A program made the translations under genes and the position numbers. From an uncultured Eubacterium sp. (GTDB lineage: Bacteria > Bacillota > Clostridia > Lachnospirales > Lachnospiraceae), in NCBI GenBank assembly GCA_900548465.1, contig URKY01000049.1, forward strand, positions 1 through 15,447: DNA of 15,447 bases, in the 5' to 3' direction. The notes beneath the pieces were generated by a model. The model was given only the letters and a program-made list of their open reading frames with translations. It was not told the DNA's origin and searched no databases. Shown here one piece after another: positions 6,650-14,246 of this stretch. The stretch's first letter is position 1; every line of letters starts with the position of its first letter.

Positions 6650-7948
6650 TTAATCTTCGTTTTCTTCACTATCTTCAACAACTTCCTTTTCCTTTGGAGT
6701 AACAATTACTTTTACTAAGTCAATTCGTTTGTCGTCCATTTTGATAACGGTGAGCTTGCAGTTGTCAATTTCAACGCTGTCACCTTTGTTTGGAAGTCGA
6801 TCTAAATGCTCAATAATAAGTCCGCCAAGGGATTCGTAATCTTCGGAATCAATGTCTGTATCTAACTGATCGTTAAAATCATCTAAGTTGATTGAACCTT
6901 CTACGATATATTCGTTTTCACCAACCTGACGTATTACCTTATCTTCAGCTTCATCGAATTCATCGTGTATATCACCGATAATTTCTTCCACAATATCTTC
7001 CAATGTGATAAGGCCTTCGGTCTGACCATACTCGTCAAGGACGATACACATGCCGGGTTCTTTATTCCTCATTTCCATTAATAAATCCCCAAGCTCTTCC
7101 TTTTCATGAGTGAAGTAGGGTTCCCTCATTAATTCAGACATATTAAAATTTGAACGGTTAACGCCATTTAAAAGCATATCCTTTATATTAAGAATACCAA
7201 CGACGTTGTCTGTGTTTTCTTTGTACACAGGCATACGTGTGAATTTATCTTCTCTTATAACTTCCAATAATTCAGTATAACTAATATCAACGGGAACCAT
7301 TGTTATATCAACTTTTGGAACCATGATATCTTTTGCACAGGCATCACCGAAATCAAATACGTTATTAATCATATCCATCTCGTCTTCTTCAATAATACCT
7401 TCTTCTTGACTTACTCCCACAATTGTTCTTAACTCGTCTTCAGTAATGGAAGTAGAGTTGAGATTGACATTTACCCTGAAAATTTTCAAAATAAAACTTG
7501 AAAAAACATTAAGTATAAAAATAACAGGGGTAAGAACAGTCATAATAAATTTGATGACCGGAGCATACTTCAATGATAGAGATTCGGCATGAAGTGATGC
7601 AACAGTTTTCGGAATAATCTCACCAAAAATAATTATTGCAAGGGTAATAACACCAACGCCTAAACTTACTGCCCAACTAAGATTAAATACACGCTGTGTA
7701 AAAATAGTTGTAATTGATGAGGCTGTAAGGTTGACGATATTGTTACCTATTAATACACTGCTTAACATTTTCCGCGAATTGTCTAAAATCTGATCTAAGA
7801 TAATGGCTCTTTTGTTTCCTTCGTCTACAAGCATGCGTAAACGGACTCTGCTAAAAGTCGTAAGAGCTGTTTCGGCTGATGAGAAAAATGCCGATAATAA
7901 TAATAGAATAAATAATATGCATAGCAAAGCTATGTCACTGGGTCCCAT
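6650..7948 (-). CDS. CNNM/CorC-family membrane protein with CBS domains
   Basis: This is an inner membrane protein of the hemolysin-C/CorC-like family, related to CNNM Mg2+ transporters and to bacterial YhdP, YtfL and MpfA. Its 432 residues carry the expected three parts. The DUF21/CNNM transmembrane domain (1-~190) contains SAFFSSAETALT (19-30) and FGEIIPKTVA (108-117), the conserved polar motif within the membrane. The paired CBS domains (~205-325) include DIMVPKVDI, RMPVYKENTDNVVGI and VLDEYGQTEGLITLEDIVEE (quoted to 20). The CorC_HlyC domain (~335-418) is followed by an acidic tail. The role is most likely Mg2+ (or other divalent cation) efflux or homeostasis sensed through nucleotide binding by CBS; the 'hemolysin' name is historical. 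The ATG has AAGGAGA about 8 bases upstream and an excellent own promoter. The gene is monocistronic and ends in the shared terminator. Confidence 0.92.
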   Translation of the reverse strand: MGPSDIALLCILFILLLLSAFFSSAETALTTFSRVRLRMLVDEGNKRAIILDQILDNSRKMLSSVLIGNNIVNLTASSITTIFTQRVFNLSWAVSLGVGVITLAIIIFGEIIPKTVASLHAESLSLKYAPVIKFIMTVLTPVIFILNVFSSFILKIFRVNVNLNSTSITEDELRTIVGVSQEEGIIEEDEMDMINNVFDFGDACAKDIMVPKVDITMVPVDISYTELLEVIREDKFTRMPVYKENTDNVVGILNIKDMLLNGVNRSNFNMSELMREPYFTHEKEELGDLLMEMRNKEPGMCIVLDEYGQTEGLITLEDIVEEIIGDIHDEFDEAEDKVIRQVGENEYIVEGSINLDDFNDQLDTDIDSEDYESLGGLIIEHLDRLPNKGDSVEIDNCKLTVIKMDDKRIDLVKVIVTPKEKEVVEDSEENED

Positions 7949-7997
7949 AAAAAGTTCTCCTTACATAATAATATTACAGACAAAATCTGTTAAAAAG

Positions 7998-8026
7998 ATT
8001 GTACAAAAACATATAATTAAAGTCAA
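7998..8026 (-). promoter_or_regulatory. Sigma-A promoter for CNNM/CorC-family gene
   Basis: On the minus strand TTGACT (complement of 8021-8026) is followed after exactly 17 bases by TACAAT (complement of 7998-8003), each a 5/6 match to consensus. It lies 50 bases before the start codon. A short inverted repeat, ACAGA-CAAAA-TCTGT at 7976-7990, falls in the leader and could be a small hairpin or protein site; nothing more can be said of it. Confidence 0.8.
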
Positions 8027-8096
8027 GAATTGATGTATAAAATGTGTTACTGCTAAATATAAATTTATTATATGTTATTAGTTCTTTGGAGGTTGT

Positions 8097-8453
8097 ATGA
8101 ATAAAATTGTTGTGACATTTATAAAAGAAACTCTTATAGAATTGCTTATAAGTACTGTGTTACTGGCAATTATCTCATTTATAATTCTTAAAATGATGCC
8201 GGGAATTGCTATTGTCAAAATAATGATATTGGCAGTATACTGCATTTCAACTTTTGTTGGAGGGTACATAATGGGAAGTGTTATGAACAGGCGAAAGTTT
8301 ATTTGGGGAGCCTTAGCGGGACTTGTATATTTTATTATTATTTTTCTTGGTGCCCTGATTGTTAAGGGGGAAATACCCCAGGGAACAATTGGTGTCACAG
8401 AAGGACTTGTTGCATCCGTATTGGCAGGAATGATAGGAGGAATGATTAGCTAA
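8097..8453 (+). CDS. Small membrane protein, TIGR04086-like
   Basis: The 118-residue protein is almost entirely hydrophobic, with about four predicted transmembrane helices (roughly residues 12-32, 36-58, 67-88 and 96-117), short loops and no catalytic motif. Its size, MGSVMNRRKFIWGALAGLVYF central segment (RRK-x-WGAL-x-G core) and position just before a SCIFF peptide gene match my memory of the TIGR04086 family, which is found next to scf and sec genes in Clostridia. Its function is unknown. The ATG at 8097 is preceded by GGAGG (8088-8092) with a short 4-base spacing. A weak extended -10 (TGCTAAATA, 8051-8059) after TTGATG (8030-8035) may drive it, back to back with the CNNM-family promoter. 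No terminator is visible between it and scfA, so read-through into scfA is likely in addition to scfA's own promoter. Confidence 0.75.
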   Translation: MNKIVVTFIKETLIELLISTVLLAIISFIILKMMPGIAIVKIMILAVYCISTFVGGYIMGSVMNRRKFIWGALAGLVYFIIIFLGALIVKGEIPQGTIGVTEGLVASVLAGMIGGMIS

Positions 8454-8461
8454 AAAAAACT

Positions 8462-8489
8462 TTGAAAAACTGATGTATTGTGTTATAAT
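8462..8489 (+). promoter_or_regulatory. Strong extended -10 promoter for scfA
   Basis: TTGAAA (8462-8467) is followed after 16 bases by a perfect TATAAT (8484-8489), preceded by TG at 8481-8482 as an extended -10 (TGTTATAAT). Initiation near 8496 leaves a ~50-base leader. The leader can form a hairpin from TTGCG (8500-8504) and CGCAA (8521-8525), extended inward by CTT/AAG after a two-base bulge. This is among the best promoter matches in the window, in keeping with a highly expressed peptide. Confidence 0.8.
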
Positions 8490-8545
8490 ATCAAAAGAGT
8501 TGCGTACTTTGAAGAATAAGCGCAAATAATTTTTGGAGGAAGACC

Positions 8546-8686
8546 ATGAAACATATTAAAACATTAAACAAAAAAACTTTAAAAGAAACTATGAAAAAAG
8601 GTGGTTGTGGTGAATGCCAGACATCTTGTCAGTCTGCTTGTAAGACATCGTGTACAGTTGGAAACCAGACTTGCGAAAATAAATAA
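8546..8686 (+). CDS. scfA: SCIFF peptide precursor (ranthipeptide), ScfA
   Basis: This is a ribosomally made, post-translationally modified peptide precursor of 46 residues, named for 'six cysteines in forty-five residues'. It has a Lys-rich leader (MKHIKTLNKKTLKETMKKGG) and a core with cysteines at 21, 24, 28, 32, 36 and 43 interspersed with Thr and Ser. The ATG at 8546 follows GGAGGA (8535-8540) with 5 bases of spacing. The adjacent gene scfB encodes the cognate radical SAM maturase. In the characterised clostridial homologue CteA the maturase joins Cys32 to Thr37 by a thioether; both positions exist here at the same numbers. These peptides were first classed as sactipeptides and later as ranthipeptides. 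The biological role is uncertain; quorum-type signalling has been proposed for some clostridia. No dedicated protease or exporter is visible nearby, apart from the general Sec factor SecDF. Confidence 0.97.
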   Translation: MKHIKTLNKKTLKETMKKGGCGECQTSCQSACKTSCTVGNQTCENK

Positions 8687-8701
8687 TATTTGTATTTTAT
8701 T

Positions 8702-8734
8702 TTATAACAGAGCCGGAAAACGACTCTGTTATAA
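8702..8734 (+). repeat. Stem-loop between scfA and scfB
   Basis: TTATAACAGAG (8702-8712) is perfectly complementary to CTCTGTTATAA (8724-8734), giving 11 bp. Beyond one C/A mismatch, a CG/CG extension closes a GAAAA loop. No T-tract follows (the next bases are TGCGTT), so it is not a standard intrinsic terminator. It more likely protects the 3' end of a processed scfA transcript and lowers scfB expression relative to the peptide. Its right arm also ends in TGTTATAAT (8727-8735), an extended -10 sequence identical to that of the scfA promoter, which could start an scfB transcript near 8742. Confidence 0.8.
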
Positions 8735-8761
8735 TGCGTTAAAAAGGGAGGACATATCACA

Positions 8762-10126
8762 GTGATTCATCAGTATAAGAGCAATGGCTATGATATTGTC
8801 ATGGATGTTAACAGTGGAGCAGTCCATGTGGTTGATGATGTGACATATGATGTTATTAGCTTATATGAAGAACTGGATTCCGATTCTATTGTTGAAAAGT
8901 TAAAGGATACTTACGCTACAAATGATATCCTGGAAGCAATTGAAGAGGTAGAACAGTTAAAGAATGATGGACAACTGTTTACGGAAGATATATATCAGCC
9001 TTTTGTTGAAAAATTCAAAGAGTCACGCCAGACAGTAGTTAAAGCACTTTGTTTACATATTGCTCATGACTGCAATCTTGCATGCAAGTATTGCTTTGCG
9101 GAAGAAGGCGAGTACCACGGAAGAAGAGAACTTATGAGTTTTGAAGTGGGAAAGAAGGCTCTTGATTTTCTTGTAAAGAATTCCGGTAACAGAGTTAATC
9201 TGGAAGTTGACTTTTTTGGTGGTGAACCATTGATGAACTGGGACGTTGTTAAGCAACTTGTTGAATACGGACGTTCACTGGAAGAGCCGAACAACAAAAA
9301 GTTCAGATTTACGCTGACTACAAATGGTGTTCTGCTTAATGACGAGATAATGGAATTTTTAAACAAAGAAATGTCTAATGTTGTATTAAGTCTTGACGGA
9401 AGAAAAGAAGTTAATGATAATATGAGACCATTCAGAACAGGAAAGGGAAGTTATGACCTTATTGTTCCAAAATTCCAAAAACTTGCAGAGAGTAGAAATC
9501 AGACTAATTACTATATAAGAGGAACATTTACAAGAAATAATCTGGATTTTTCAGAAGATATAAAACATTTTGCTGATTTAGGATTTAAACAGATGTCTAT
9601 TGAACCGGTTGTTGGACCGGAAGAAGATCCTTACTCAATTAGAGAAGAGGATTTGCCACGTATCATGGAAGAATACGATAAACTTGCTAAAGAATACATA
9701 AAGAGGGAAAAGGAAGGAAATGGCTTTAATTTCTTCCACTTTATGATTGATTTAAATCAGGGACCATGTGTATACAAGAGATTGTCCGGATGTGGTTCAG
9801 GTACGGAATACCTTGCGGTTACTCCATGGGGAGATTTTTACCCATGTCATCAGTTCGTAGGAAATGAAGAATTCTTAATGGGAAATGTTGATGACGGAAT
9901 TGTCAGAGAAGATTTAGTTAAGACATTTGGAAACTGCAATGTATATTCTAAAGAAAAATGCAAAAACTGTTTTGCAAAATTTTACTGCAGTGGTGGTTGC
10001 GCGGCTAACTCCTATAATTTCCACGGCACAATAAATGATGCCTATGACATAGGATGTGAAATGCAGAAAAAAAGAGTGGAATGCTCAATAATGATAAAGG
10101 CAGCACTAGCGGAGGCTGACCAATAA
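8762..10126 (+). CDS. scfB: SCIFF radical SAM/SPASM maturase ScfB
   Basis: ScfB binds the ScfA leader and uses S-adenosylmethionine and iron-sulfur clusters to form Cys-to-Thr thioether crosslink(s) in the peptide. The 454-residue protein has three parts. Residues 1-~75 are a PqqD-like peptide recognition domain (YDIVMDVNSGAVHVVDD). The radical SAM domain (~95-320) has the cluster motif CNLACKYC with Cys104, Cys108 and Cys111 (CX3CX2C) and FGGEP at 152-156. The C-terminal SPASM domain holds cysteines at 336, 344, 362, 392, 400, 403, 409, 413 and 432, enough for two auxiliary [4Fe-4S] clusters. GTG at 8762 is the start: GGGAGG (8746-8751) lies about 10 bases upstream and no in-frame ATG is near. 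secDF follows 15 bases after the stop, so co-transcription is likely. All expected catalytic residues are present, so I infer an active enzyme. Confidence 0.97.
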   Translation: MIHQYKSNGYDIVMDVNSGAVHVVDDVTYDVISLYEELDSDSIVEKLKDTYATNDILEAIEEVEQLKNDGQLFTEDIYQPFVEKFKESRQTVVKALCLHIAHDCNLACKYCFAEEGEYHGRRELMSFEVGKKALDFLVKNSGNRVNLEVDFFGGEPLMNWDVVKQLVEYGRSLEEPNNKKFRFTLTTNGVLLNDEIMEFLNKEMSNVVLSLDGRKEVNDNMRPFRTGKGSYDLIVPKFQKLAESRNQTNYYIRGTFTRNNLDFSEDIKHFADLGFKQMSIEPVVGPEEDPYSIREEDLPRIMEEYDKLAKEYIKREKEGNGFNFFHFMIDLNQGPCVYKRLSGCGSGTEYLAVTPWGDFYPCHQFVGNEEFLMGNVDDGIVREDLVKTFGNCNVYSKEKCKNCFAKFYCSGGCAANSYNFHGTINDAYDIGCEMQKKRVECSIMIKAALAEADQ

Positions 10127-10141
10127 GAAAGAGGTAACAAG

Positions 10142-12403
10142 ATGAAAATTAAAATGGACAAAAAGAGAGGAATTATATTTTTTGTTCTTTCTCTTGCAGT
10201 AATGGTATTTGCCGGTTACGTAATTATGTTCGGTATCGGCGACAGAGGTAAGGCAGAGTACATTACACAGGGACTTGACCTTAAAGGCGGTGTAAGTATT
10301 ACTTATCAGGTAGCAAAGGAAGATCGTGCGAAACTTGACAGCAGTTCTCTTGAAGCTACAAGAGGAAAACTTGAAAAGAGAGTTCACAACTTCAGCACAG
10401 AAGCAACAGCATATAAGCAGGGTGACGACAGAATTACAGTTGACATTCCGGGCGCTTATGATGCACAGAAGGTTCTTGATGAGTTAGGAAAACCCGGATC
10501 ACTTTATTTCTGTACAAAGGCTGATTCAACACCGACTGAAGAACAGTTAAAGAATAAAGAATATATTCAGTTGAAAAAAACAACAAACAGCCAGTTTGAC
10601 GGATATTACAAAGTATGGTTAACAGGTGAACATGTTTCAGATGCAGTTGGACAGGCAGAAACGGATTCAAAAACAGGTAAACATCAGAATGTAGTTAACC
10701 TTAAGTTTGACAGTGAAGGAACTAAGGCATTTGGCGATATGACATCACAGAATGTAAATAAAACATCATATATTATTTACGATAATGAAGTCTTAAGTTA
10801 TCCCACAATTAATCAGGCTATTACAGGTGGCCAGGCACAAATTACAGGTGGATTTGATCTTAAAGAGGCTGAGACACTTGCATCTAACATTAAGATTGGT
10901 GCCCTTGATTTATCACTTGAAGAATTAAGCCATAATGTTCAGAGTGCAACATTAGGTAGAGATGCTTTATCTAAGAGTATTCAGGCAGGTATTATCGGAT
11001 TTATTATCATTGCAATCTTTATGCTTTTAGTATACAGAATTCCGGGTATTGCCGCAGCTCTTGCATTATTCTCATATTTAGAGTTAATGCTTCTTGCACT
11101 TAACGGATTTGACCTTACATTAACACTTCCAGGTATTGCAGGTATTATCCTTAATATAGGTATGGCGGTAGATGCTAACGTTATTATTTATGCACGTATC
11201 AGAGAAGAAATTGCTGCAGGAAAAACAGTTAAGAGTGCTATTAAGATTGGATTTGATAAGGCAACATCGGCTATCGTTGATGGTAACATTACAACACTTA
11301 TAGCAGCATTAGTTCTTCTTTGGAGAGGTTCAGGTACAGTTAAGGGATTTGCAATGACTCTTGCAATTGGTATCTTTATCCAGTTGTTCTCTTCACTTGT
11401 AATTTCAAGAGGACTTGTATGGATGCTTTACTATATGGGATTCCAGAAGCCGGGATTCTATGGTAAGGAACAGACAAAGAAGATATTTAAGTTTGTTGAA
11501 AAGAAAGTAATCTGGTTTACAATTTCAATTGTTGTAATCGTGGTTGGAATTGGTTCAATAATATTTAACGTTGCAAAGGGCAACGATGCATTTAACTACA
11601 GTATCGAGTTTAAGGGTGGTACATCAATCAGCGTACAGTTTGATAAGGCTTATTCAATTGATGAATTTAATGATGAAATTAAGCCTGTAATTGAGAAGAT
11701 GCTTAATACAACCGATGTTCTTGGACAGAAAGATACATCTAATGATAAACTTTATACAATCAAAACAAGAAACATGAGCGAAAAAGAAATGAAAGAGTTC
11801 AAGAGTACTTTGATTGATAAGTTTAAGGCAACTGACAACAAGGAAAACTTTAATGATAATAAGATTTCAGATACAATAAGTTCTGAAATGAGAACAGATG
11901 CGGTTATTGCAACTATAATTGCCATAATATGTATGTTGATTTATATTTGGATTAGATTTAAGAATATTCATTTTGCCTTGGCAGCTGTTTTAGCATTAGT
12001 ACATGATGTAATTATTGTTGTAGGTGCATATTCATTAACAAGATTAACTGTAGGTACAACATTTATTGCTGTTATGCTTACAATCATCGGTTACTCAATC
12101 AACGCTACAATTGTTATCTTCGATAGAATTAGAGAAAATAAAGCTTTGATGAAACGCGAAGATACAATGATTGGTGTTGTGGATTCAAGTATTTCACAGA
12201 CATTAACAAGAAGTATTTACACTTCATTGACAACATTTATCTCGGTATTTGTTATATTCATTATGGGTGTATCTTCTATTAGAGAATTTACATTACCATT
12301 GATGGTTGGTATTGTAGCCGGTGCATTCTCATCAGTATTTATTACAGGTTCATTATGGTACATTTTGAAGGGTAAAAAATACGATTTAAAGAAGAATAAG
12401 TAA
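10142..12403 (+). CDS. secDF: Fused protein translocase subunit SecDF
   Basis: SecD and SecF assist SecYEG by using the proton gradient to pull secreted proteins across the membrane. Here they are one 753-residue chain, as in Bacillus subtilis. The SecD half (1-~445) has TM1, GLDLKGG (44-50), a large extracellular P1-type domain, and TM4 motif GMAVDANVIIYARIREE with Asp344. The SecF half (~446-753) starts with a new TM helix, an FKGGTS domain and GYSINATIVIFDRIREN at 650-666, then QTLTRSIYTS with Arg690. At 655 the usual Asp of GYSINDT is Ala (codon GCT), a position reported as important for proton transport in Thermus SecDF. SecD Asp344 and SecF Arg690, the other members of that charged set, are kept. 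The start ATG follows AGAGGT (10130-10135) by 6 bases. It is probably in one operon with scfB, and no yajC gene is present in the window. An intrinsic terminator lies just after the stop. Confidence 0.95.
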   Translation: MKIKMDKKRGIIFFVLSLAVMVFAGYVIMFGIGDRGKAEYITQGLDLKGGVSITYQVAKEDRAKLDSSSLEATRGKLEKRVHNFSTEATAYKQGDDRITVDIPGAYDAQKVLDELGKPGSLYFCTKADSTPTEEQLKNKEYIQLKKTTNSQFDGYYKVWLTGEHVSDAVGQAETDSKTGKHQNVVNLKFDSEGTKAFGDMTSQNVNKTSYIIYDNEVLSYPTINQAITGGQAQITGGFDLKEAETLASNIKIGALDLSLEELSHNVQSATLGRDALSKSIQAGIIGFIIIAIFMLLVYRIPGIAAALALFSYLELMLLALNGFDLTLTLPGIAGIILNIGMAVDANVIIYARIREEIAAGKTVKSAIKIGFDKATSAIVDGNITTLIAALVLLWRGSGTVKGFAMTLAIGIFIQLFSSLVISRGLVWMLYYMGFQKPGFYGKEQTKKIFKFVEKKVIWFTISIVVIVVGIGSIIFNVAKGNDAFNYSIEFKGGTSISVQFDKAYSIDEFNDEIKPVIEKMLNTTDVLGQKDTSNDKLYTIKTRNMSEKEMKEFKSTLIDKFKATDNKENFNDNKISDTISSEMRTDAVIATIIAIICMLIYIWIRFKNIHFALAAVLALVHDVIIVVGAYSLTRLTVGTTFIAVMLTIIGYSINATIVIFDRIRENKALMKREDTMIGVVDSSISQTLTRSIYTSLTTFISVFVIFIMGVSSIREFTLPLMVGIVAGAFSSVFITGSLWYILKGKKYDLKKNK

Positions 12404-12418
12404 TTAGAATTTCTTGGT

Positions 12419-12456
12419 AAACGGTATTGCCTTGTAGGTGATACCGTTTGTTTTTT
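12419..12456 (+). terminator. Intrinsic terminator after secDF
   Basis: AAACGGTAT (12419-12427) pairs with ATACCGTTT (12441-12449), an inner GCC/GGT pairing shortens the loop, and TTTTTT follows at 12451-12456. This is a classic rho-independent terminator. It ends only 9 bases before the recJ start codon, so recJ must be reached by read-through or by a start inside or just after this region. Confidence 0.9.
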
Positions 12457-12465
12457 GGTGATATT

Positions 12466-14220
12466 ATGAATGAAAGATGGTTCTTACAGACAAAAAAAGC
12501 TGACTTTAATGCTATTTCAAAAAAATATAATATTAGTCCTATAATAGCCAGAATAATGAGAAACAGAGACATTATCGGCGATGAAGAAATAGATAGGTTT
12601 TTAAATGGAACTATGGAGTCAATAAGTTCGCCATGGCTATTTAAAAACATGGACAAGGCAGTCGACATATTAAAAATTAAAATCAGTCATGAGAGCAAAA
12701 TAAGAATAATCGGAGATTATGATGTAGATGGGATATGTTCTACATTTATTCTTTATAGTTCTTTGAAAAAACTTGGGGCAAATGTAGATATTGATATTCC
12801 CCACAGAGTTGATGATGGTTATGGTATAAACGAGCATCTTATAAAAAAGGCTTTTGATGCAGAAGTAGATACTATACTTACATGTGACAACGGTATAGCT
12901 GCAACCAAGCAGATAAAGTATGCCAAATCTCTTGGAATGACGGTGATTGTAACTGATCATCATGAGATCCCCTATGAGGGAGATGGTGAAAACAGGAAAT
13001 GGATTTTGCCTGAAGCCGATGCTATTGTAAATCATAGACAATGGGATTGTGGGTACCCTTTTAAAGAATTGTGCGGGGCAATGGTTGCATATCAGCTGAT
13101 AGCAGCACTAAATGAAGAAATGGGGCTTGGGAAAAACGAGGTAAGAAAATTATTGCCCTACGGAGCTTTAGCAACAGTATGTGATGTTATGGAGCTGAAA
13201 GGAGAAAACAGGATAATTGTAAAGGAAGGGCTTGAGGCATTTAAAACAAACAGCGATGTAGGAATTAATGCTCTTATTAAAGCATGCGCCCTTGATAAGA
13301 GAAATCTTAGTGCATATCATTTTGGCTTTGTTATCGGACCGTGTCTAAATGCAAGTGGGAGACTTGATACGGCAAAAAAGGCTTTCGAATTACTGGTTAG
13401 TACTGATGTAAACAGGGCAGATGAACTGGCAGGAAAATTAAAAAAACTTAATGATGAAAGAAAAGAATTAACAGAAAAAAGTGCTAAAGAAGCTATTGAA
13501 AGCGCTAAAGAGGATGATAATCCGGTATTGGTAATATTTTTAAAGAACTGTCATGAAAGTATAGCGGGAATTGTTGCAGGAAGAGTGAGAGAGGCATATA
13601 ATAAACCTGTATTTGTACTTACTGAAGCACAGGAAGGTGTAAAAGGTTCCGGACGTTCAATTGAAGAATATGATATGTATTCAGAACTTACTAAAGTAAA
13701 AGAACTTTTAACAAAATTCGGTGGGCATAAAATGGCTGCCGGAGTGTCCTTGAAAAGGGAAAATATAGAACTGTTTAGGAAAAAGTTAAATGACAATTGT
13801 AATTTAACCCAGGAAGATTTATATTTAAAGGTGCATATTGATATGCAATTACCACTAGAGTATGTTACAATGAATATTGTAAATGAATTAAAGATTTTAG
13901 AGCCCTTTGGAAAAGGCAATGAAAAACCTTTATTTGCTGAAAAAAATCTGAAAATAATTAAGCTTCAGATTATTGGAAAAGCAGGAAATACCATTAAATT
14001 AATAGTAGAAAATGCAAGTCATTACAGAATGAAAGCATTGATATTTAACAGAACAGTGGAGTTTATGGCGTTTCTTAAAGAAAAATTTGGGCAAGGTGAG
14101 ATAGACAAAGCGTTAAATGGCATGAAAAATAGCATGGAAATTATGGCAACATTTTATCCAAACATAAATGAATATAAAGGTAACGTGCAGATACAGATTG
14201 TTATAGACAGATTTTGTTAA
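12466..14220 (+). CDS. recJ: Single-stranded-DNA-specific exonuclease RecJ
   Basis: RecJ degrades single-stranded DNA 5' to 3' in recombination, mismatch and base-excision repair, using a Mn2+/Mg2+ DHH active site. The 584-residue protein has motif I GDYDVDGI (83-90), DNG (141-143), VTDHHE (162-167) and the CGAMVAYQL helix after it. The DHHA1 domain follows (ESIAGIVAGRVREAY, GSGRSIEEYD and FGGHKMAAG near residues 425-433), then a C-terminal OB-type domain (LEPFGKGNEKPLF). The ATG at 12466 is chosen because an in-frame TTG at 12448 lies inside the terminator arm. Its ribosome site is weak: GGTGAT at 12457-12462 is the only candidate. Downstream, apt starts 26 bases after the stop, and recJ-apt-relA is a common clostridial order. 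The length matches the shorter RecJ versions of the family. Confidence 0.94.
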   Translation: MNERWFLQTKKADFNAISKKYNISPIIARIMRNRDIIGDEEIDRFLNGTMESISSPWLFKNMDKAVDILKIKISHESKIRIIGDYDVDGICSTFILYSSLKKLGANVDIDIPHRVDDGYGINEHLIKKAFDAEVDTILTCDNGIAATKQIKYAKSLGMTVIVTDHHEIPYEGDGENRKWILPEADAIVNHRQWDCGYPFKELCGAMVAYQLIAALNEEMGLGKNEVRKLLPYGALATVCDVMELKGENRIIVKEGLEAFKTNSDVGINALIKACALDKRNLSAYHFGFVIGPCLNASGRLDTAKKAFELLVSTDVNRADELAGKLKKLNDERKELTEKSAKEAIESAKEDDNPVLVIFLKNCHESIAGIVAGRVREAYNKPVFVLTEAQEGVKGSGRSIEEYDMYSELTKVKELLTKFGGHKMAAGVSLKRENIELFRKKLNDNCNLTQEDLYLKVHIDMQLPLEYVTMNIVNELKILEPFGKGNEKPLFAEKNLKIIKLQIIGKAGNTIKLIVENASHYRMKALIFNRTVEFMAFLKEKFGQGEIDKALNGMKNSMEIMATFYPNINEYKGNVQIQIVIDRFC

Positions 14221-14246
14221 TAATAACTTAGGAGGAAAAGAAAGAA

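Noticed and set aside
8078..8398. Reverse-strand open frame of 106 codons over the small membrane protein gene
   Set aside because: No ribosome site or family resemblance; it mirrors the hydrophobic + strand gene with a good GGAGG.
8702..8740. Calling the scfA-scfB stem-loop an intrinsic terminator
   Set aside because: No T-tract follows the 3' arm on the + strand.
12448..12465. TTG 12448 as recJ start
   Set aside because: It lies within the 3' arm of the terminator and has no ribosome site.
12670..13041. Reverse-strand open frame of 123 codons within recJ
   Set aside because: It runs antisense to conserved RecJ motifs, has Cys/Tyr/Ile-rich low-complexity composition and no recognisable domain.
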